DNA of 64,000 nt, taken from NCBI GenBank assembly GCA_021234155.1, contig JAJEKV010000115.1:1250700-1314699 (forward strand), in the 5' to 3' direction. The stretch comes from Isoetes taiwanensis. Its lineage: Eukaryota; Streptophyta; Lycopodiopsida; Isoetales; Isoetaceae. Both the position numbers and the translations under genes were made by a program. Below are positions 58,871-64,000 of the stretch, one piece after another (position 1 is the first letter of the stretch; every line of letters starts with the position of its first letter). A model generated the notes under the pieces. That model did not search any database, had not been told where the DNA came from, and saw nothing but the letters and a program-made list of their open reading frames with translations.

Positions 58871-60798
58871 GGATAATTAGCAATGCCTCAAAACCTTCTT
58901 AGGTACTTTCGTTTTCATGTCATCATCTTAGTTCTTTGCATTTTGGACATTCTTGCATATTCTTGTATTCATTACAAAATAGGACAATATCAGTTGGACA
59001 TGCATGTATACAATTATATTCCAGCCCCATTCCCCATAGTAACTCTCTTGCGGGTCAAAGCATGGAGGTGGGGGACACTTTTTATGTCAGCGACACATGG
59101 TGCTTAGTGGGTGCTTTCTGGGGCTATTTTCTTTGTATTTTTGAAAAATATTTTTCTTTTTTATTTTTAGCATACCAGCCTAACCAAGGCTACAGCCCTT
59201 CTTGCAATTCTAGCATATCCACGTGTCTCTTCCACCTCACTAAATTCTAAGATAGCATGAGCCTGCACCGTTCGATCCCCCGTTTTATAAATCAAGGGTG
59301 AAAAAATTAAAAATAGTCAAGAAAATAGACAGGAGATCCCAAAGGGGCCATTTTGGTTTTTTCGTTTGGACACCTTTCGTTCGTTTCCTTGACATGCCCA
59401 ATAATAGAAACGGATATGGAATGGGTCGCAAATTTTCTACTCTAGGTCGCTTTCCATTTCTTTAACCCGGACCGCCGTGAAGCAAAGAATCTTCAATCTG
59501 CTCTTGGCTTCACCCGACTTCCGGTATTTCAACAACTTTTGTTAAGTTGTTTTGCTAATCCTTTTCTACATGGGTATTTGATCGGCCTTAGCCCAACTCT
59601 TTGCTTCCATAGGCGGCTTTTGATCGGCCAAGGTCTTCTGAAAGGTTCATGGCGAAATTCTTTTGACCGACCTGAGTTAACCCCGCCATGGCGGCTTGTT
59701 ATTGATCGCCTCTGGACCTCAAAGGCAGTCGTGGGCGGCTAATGTTGTATTTCCTAAGGTTTTATTCTTTTTTGTGTGTCTTTATTTTCTCAACTCGTAT
59801 CGCGGTGATTGCTTTGCTAATTTAGGCGATTGCTTTGCTCTCAAGCATGCGGTTGAGCATGTCGATTGAGCATCGATTTACATCTAATGAGTTTTTTCAT
59901 GTCCATCGGTTGCTTGTTATCACGCGCCCTATTGTGTTAATTGTGCTTCCTATCTTCCTCAAACTTTTTGTGCATCTGTTGGACATCTAGAGTCACGATA
60001 TAGTGCAAGGTTTTAGGTGCAAAGGAATTATTCAATTTTGCTTGTTATGTTTCTCAGTTCAGGCTGATTTCTCTCGGTACTTTGATCTTCTATTATAAGG
60101 ATTGTTGCTTCGTTGCTCCAGCCCTTGCTTCCCTTTGTTTGTCCATCCCTTTGCCCGCCCTTTTTGCTCTATCGGCTACTTGTTGGTTTCCCTGAAGACA
60201 TTACTATGCACCGAGGCTTATTGAGCGGCTTGAATCAACACCGTAATTTGAAGGGCTATGGGGTCGCCTAGCTTGCCTTCTAGACTCGTGTTAATGTATA
60301 TGAGTTCGGATCAAAAATCGCTCCATCGGTCCAAGAAGATTGTGGTTACGAAAATGAACCTAATTGGTCCAAGAAGATTGTGGCCACGAAAATGAAGATC
60401 GCCTTGAATATTTCTACACTCCGTGCTTCCTAAGAGGTAATCTTTGTTGCTTACTCCGCTTGCTTTAAAACTTTTGGAGTATAGTAAACCAATGCTTCGA
60501 TCCCACCGAATTGTTGAAAGAAATGCACGCCTAATGCCACTAGTAGCATTTTTCTTCTTGCCATTAGACAAAGAGCCTCTTCCATGTACATAGATGCAAA
60601 AACCGTAATGTGAGTCTACATAAGATTCAACATCCCGTAGATAATCGCCAAAAGCCGTAGGGGCCTCAAGCACTAATCTTAGAGTAGTCTAGCAACACTT
60701 ATCTCAATAAAATCTGCGGCAACAAAAATGTAGAACCATCTGAACCAAACTTGGCTTCCGGCTTCCCAAAGAGTGCCTGAGTATGCAATTCAATTGCA
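58871..60798. other. Unrecognised sequence with a 37-bp tandem duplication
   Basis: No gene is supported. GGTCCAAGAAGATTGTGG followed by YYACGAAAATGAA is present at 60328 and 60365 (period 37 bp). GC-richer patches at 59450-59750 and 60300-60670 hold short open frames without recognised domains. Confidence 0.45.
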
Positions 60799-61120
60799 GG
60801 GTGAAAGCATGCTAGGGTGTACCATCTAAAGTTCTTTTTAGGGAGTGCAAAAACTTCCAAAAAGTACCCAAAGACTGGGTACTAGGAACTTGCATAAATG
60901 TCTCAATAAACAATAAGTTTGAGAGTTGATTCATTCATTTTAGTCTCTAATAGTATTGTTATCATCTACTATTATAGATTGACATGTTATTGACCATGAA
61001 TTTAAAAAATTTGGATTGATTTTAATGGGAAGAAAAAACAGAAAGTACCAGTTTTAAAAGTACCCAGTGTAGGTACTTTTGAGGGTTCCAAAAGTGGTAC
61101 ACCGTAGCATGCTTTCACCC
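60799..61120. mobile_element. MITE copy 3, 322 bp
   Basis: Starts GGGTGAAAGCATGCTAGGGT and ends with the reverse complement of GGGTGAAAGCATGCTACGGT; the inverted match continues through GTACCA with one mismatch. Its length equals that of copy 1 exactly (322 bp). The flanks are TGCA on the left and TCGC on the right, so no clean 4-bp duplication remains. The interior is noncoding with AAAGTACC and GGTACTTTTG-type words. Confidence 0.85.
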
Positions 61121-61532
61121 TCGCACTTAAACCTTCCTTTAGATCTAGGCGTTGCAATATCTTTGAAGAGTATCCTGATCGAATAAAAGAATATAATTTC
61201 TCGACCCTACAGGATCAAAACTCCCCTGCAATTTTAGATGATCCGGATGCAGCCATAGGAGCCAATCAAGTAGCACTGTGCTTCTCATGACCAAATGGTC
61301 CCCTTGTTCCCAACATCTACTCTCTCTAGCTGGTATTTTTCATCAAGCCTTTTAAGAAAATATCCATAAATAATAGATGCGGGATACAGATAAATAAGTC
61401 GCAGCCTTCGCTTTGAACAACTAGAGAACTTATCTCGATCTGAACTATTCAAGAGAAAACACTAGAGTTTGACCATGCCGTAAGTGAAAGTGTGTCCTTG
61501 GTATGTATTTCTTTTTACCTTGCTTTTGTGCA
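61121..61532. other. Noncoding spacer
   Basis: Nothing is recognised between the miniature element and the 3' end of the DUF7869-type gene. Confidence 0.45.
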
Positions 61533-63654
61533 TTAGCAATATCGCTCAATATATTCTTTTCTTAATTTGCAACGAGATCTGACCAGTCTTATACTTTGAT
61601 ACATCATCCCAAAGGGCAATATGTAATCCTTGATGCCCTTCACCAGCTTGGCTAGAGTCTTTGACCTGCCTTGAAGGAGGTAGTGGTTTTGGCGCCCTTT
61701 AGGAATGAGAACTTCACCAGAAGCACCCCTTTGCCACAACTTCGATACCTTGTACTGAGCATCCACAACTTGTCACCTGGTCTCCACTTATATTGCATGA
61801 TTGGTATTCCATCCCTAACCCAAAACTTGAATTGAAGTGGCTTTGTGTGTCTCATCAACCGGTCCTTGCCATCTAGCAAGTATCCTTCTACAAATGATTT
61901 CCAATCAAGCAACCTCATCCATCAAGAAAGCCATTGGGTTGGGGTCAATGCAGCTCTCAAACACATCCATTAGTTCGGGGAGAGTGGTCACGTTTTCTCT
62001 TGAGCTTGGTGGAGAAAGTTCCAAAGAATCCATCTATATCATCATGCGCGTATGCCCAACCATCATGAATCCCACTTTCACAACTTTGAATACTCCCCAC
62101 TTCTTTGTATGACATTGCCCCAAACATCCATCTATTCTTGTTTTCTTTCCAACAGTTGTCCAACCGAACACATAGCTCCTCGGCAAAGGATTTCTCAAGT
62201 AAGGGAAATCATCCCAAGTCCTCCTTGATTCACTAGACACCTTGGATGTGAGCTTTTTATCTGCCTTTGGTAACAAAGCGGTTGATCATCCATCAAAGCC
62301 TCAAAAATGGGTCTTGAAGGGGAATACCTCCTCCCTTCTATCGATCCTTTCTCTAGTGTTCTCAAGCACTTGAAAATAGAGCTCACATGGAAGTTTGGAT
62401 CATCTCTCCATAGATCAAGCACAAAATGACCATATGTTCCAGTTCCATGACCATGTGTTAATACACCCGCCAGACTTACTTTCATCTGAAAAGCGTTTTG
62501 ACAACGCTTGGGTAAAGGATCTAGCTTTGGCAAGAAAGTCTTGTGTTGGTCCATCTTATCATGAATTATACACAAAAATTTGTCCGGCTGCATCTCAGAA
62601 AATGTTCTCCACTGCCAATACAACAGTCTACATGATATTTGGTCCCTTTGGTGATCTGCAAATTGCTCCCTAATTGCCATTCTTTCTTTCTCTATTGCAG
62701 TTGATGCAAGTGTATCCTTGAGTTGAATGCAAGTGTTGCACTTTGAGAATGGCATGTGTTGTAGGACACTCACGTCCGAGAAGTGAGTGCTCCATAACTT
62801 GCTGAAATGTGATTGAGAAAGAGGCCTACCTCCAGTAGTTTCTAGGATGGAGTTGACCTCCTTAAGGCACTCCTTTTGGATATAGTGTTGTGGCAACACT
62901 TTGCACCACTCGCACACCGCTTCGTTCACCTTCGACTTGTGGGGCATAGATTGAGACATGTATCTCACAAAGCTCTCGAAGACTGCAATGGCCTTTAGAG
63001 TATTTGCTCTAGGTTTCAAAGTGAGTGCATTACCATGTTGGAACAAAGTGTGCCCTTTTCTAACCTGCTCCCAGTATCTGTAAAATGAAGACTTGCTCAC
63101 CCCAAGAATCCATCTCAATGCTCTCATACATACCTTCATTCCCTCAATTGATATAGCAGTCTGTCACATGTTTTTCATCATAGCTGGAATTCCTACACAA
63201 GGAGTAAATGAAATTAATCCTATCTTTTGAAGCTGTCCAATGTATTGGGACCTTATCCGCACGAGGTCATCCACATTGTAATGCAATTTGTGCAATCTAG
63301 GTTGCAACACTCTTGTCCCCTAATTGCCTCCAGTGTTTTCTTTGGTTGGTGCCATACTTTCCATCCTTTCTAAATATTTGTCACTTCTAGGCCTCTTGGG
63401 CACCTTTTGGCTGCCTTTTTATGAAAGACATAGCGTCTCTTCCTTGTGATCAAAGGATGCTCATCGACCACCAAATCTTCCACATGGCCTTGGGTGGGCC
63501 TTGGGGTGTGTAGTTCAGTGGGGCATTCTAGAGTATCACCATTCTTGTGTGTAATAAATCTAATTGGCCATCTCAACTCGAGCTTGGGACTCCAGCAGCC
63601 CACGAGCACACAAATGCAATCACTAGAGCTTCCCTCGGGACATGATAGTATCAA
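61533..63654 (-). pseudogene. DUF7869-type, transposase-like gene, frameshifted
   Basis: The minus strand has an upstream block (63654-63370) with RRYVFHKKAAKRCPRGLEV. The main frame (63139-62195) then starts in a helix-turn-helix-like region (LRWILGVSKSSFYRYWEQV). It continues with ECLKEVNSILETTGGRPLSQ, HMPFSKCNTCIQLKDTLAS and FLCIIHDKMDQHKTFLPKL, then FQMKVSLAGVLTHGHGTGTY. After frame changes come VRLDNCWKENKNRWMFGAMS and KVVKVGFMMVGHT, then in another frame HDDIDGFFGTFSTKL. The order D.MDQ.K, GV.THGHG, DN..ENKN and GHTHEDID is that of DUF7869 proteins, which are widespread in plants and probably carry an RNase-H-like fold (an inference). The frameshift falls inside the GHTHEDID motif near 62046-62050. 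A stop also separates the upstream block, so this copy is inactive. Confidence 0.7.
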
Positions 63655-63869
63655 CTTCGATAAGAAGCTTCACAATGCCAACTCCAAGATGTTCATCTCC
63701 CAAAATTCTCATCATTCACACTATCAAATGGATCAACTGGGCAGCTATTATGCCCTCTCGCAAATACCGGGCTCAAGTTGCAAGGGTGCAACAAAAGGCA
63801 ACCCATCTTCCTCCATTGGAGCCTAGGGCAATGGCCTCCTTTGGAATTCCCGGCTCCATTTTACTCATC

Positions 63870-64000
63870 TCACATGCTCCCCGAATGAAAAAGCTCACAT
63901 TAAAACCATATAGCCCCAAACACCACAAATATGACCATATGAACCATATAAAACCATACAAACCACACTCATATACAAACCATACAACCATATAAAACCA
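63870..64000. repeat. Degenerate short tandem repeat, ACCATATRAAACC type
   Basis: From about 63900 to the window end, words such as AAACCATATA, AACCATACAAACCA and ACCATATGAACCATAT recur with irregular spacing of 10-20 bp. The array continues out of the window. Confidence 0.65.

Noticed and set aside
60311-60673. Minus-strand frame as a copia RNase H
   Set aside because: The YVDSHYG segment superficially resembles the copia YVD motif, but the following conserved S-T-EAEY pattern is absent.

Overview
This window looks like nuclear DNA of a plant with a large, repeat-rich genome. A seed-free vascular plant, most likely a fern, is my best guess. The evidence is two intronless extracellular-domain receptor kinases of plant type, plant-style LINE open reading frames (DUF4283 gag, endonuclease/RT, zf-RVT), a Ty1-copia element, a CACTA transposase fragment and a plant subtilase fragment, all embedded in AT-rich, microsatellite-rich DNA. 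The species assignment is inference. There are no bacterial operons, CRISPR arrays or convincing RNA genes.

Only two coding regions are long and intact: a receptor-like kinase at 14.3-16.0 kb and a relative at 48.5-50.4 kb. Both are on the plus strand and have EGF/PAN-like cysteine-rich ectodomains, one transmembrane helix and a cytoplasmic kinase domain of the SD2-5-like, non-RD type. The second has lost the DFG aspartate and glycine-loop residues and looks like a pseudokinase.

Layout. 0-1.6 kb: unrecognised DNA with short direct repeats. 1.6-5.9 kb: a block of GC-rich AAATCGCGCC palindromes inside AT-rich DNA, carrying decayed coding sequence that ends in an FCP1-like HAD phosphatase fragment. 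6-14 kb: mostly featureless DNA with a PPR scrap, small tandem repeats, a (TATC)n tract and a decayed LINE. 14.3-16.0 kb: kinase 1. 16.1-19.85 kb: a 5'-truncated Ty1-copia element (minus strand) with a recognisable 598-bp 3' LTR. 19.9-25.1 kb: a long decayed LINE (minus strand) with an internal insertion that begins with six near-copies of a 16-bp palindrome. 27.1-30.2 kb: a decayed DDE-like gene with an intron. 30.9-31.9 kb: a 5'-truncated LINE with target-site duplication and a nested miniature element. 32.9-33.7 kb: a subtilase remnant. 34.6-36.7 kb: a LINE with the structure expected from twin priming. 37.1-38.1 kb: a TGACG-motif cluster, a strong heat-shock element and an endonuclease fragment. 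43.2-46.8 kb: a Penelope-like reverse transcriptase abutting a (GATA)n tract, then another LINE relic. 48.5-50.4 kb: kinase 2. 50.5-51.6 kb: a non-autonomous element with long inverted repeats. 54.3-55.9 kb: a 1.6-kb polypyrimidine tract. 58.2-58.9 kb: a CACTA fragment. 61.5-63.7 kb: a frameshifted DUF7869-type gene.

The best candidate for something undescribed is a miniature inverted-repeat family present three times (30944, 52725, 60799). It has conserved GGGTGAAAGCATG-type ends, GTAC-rich interiors and 4-bp target duplications at two copies; one insertion is confirmed by the reading frame it interrupts.
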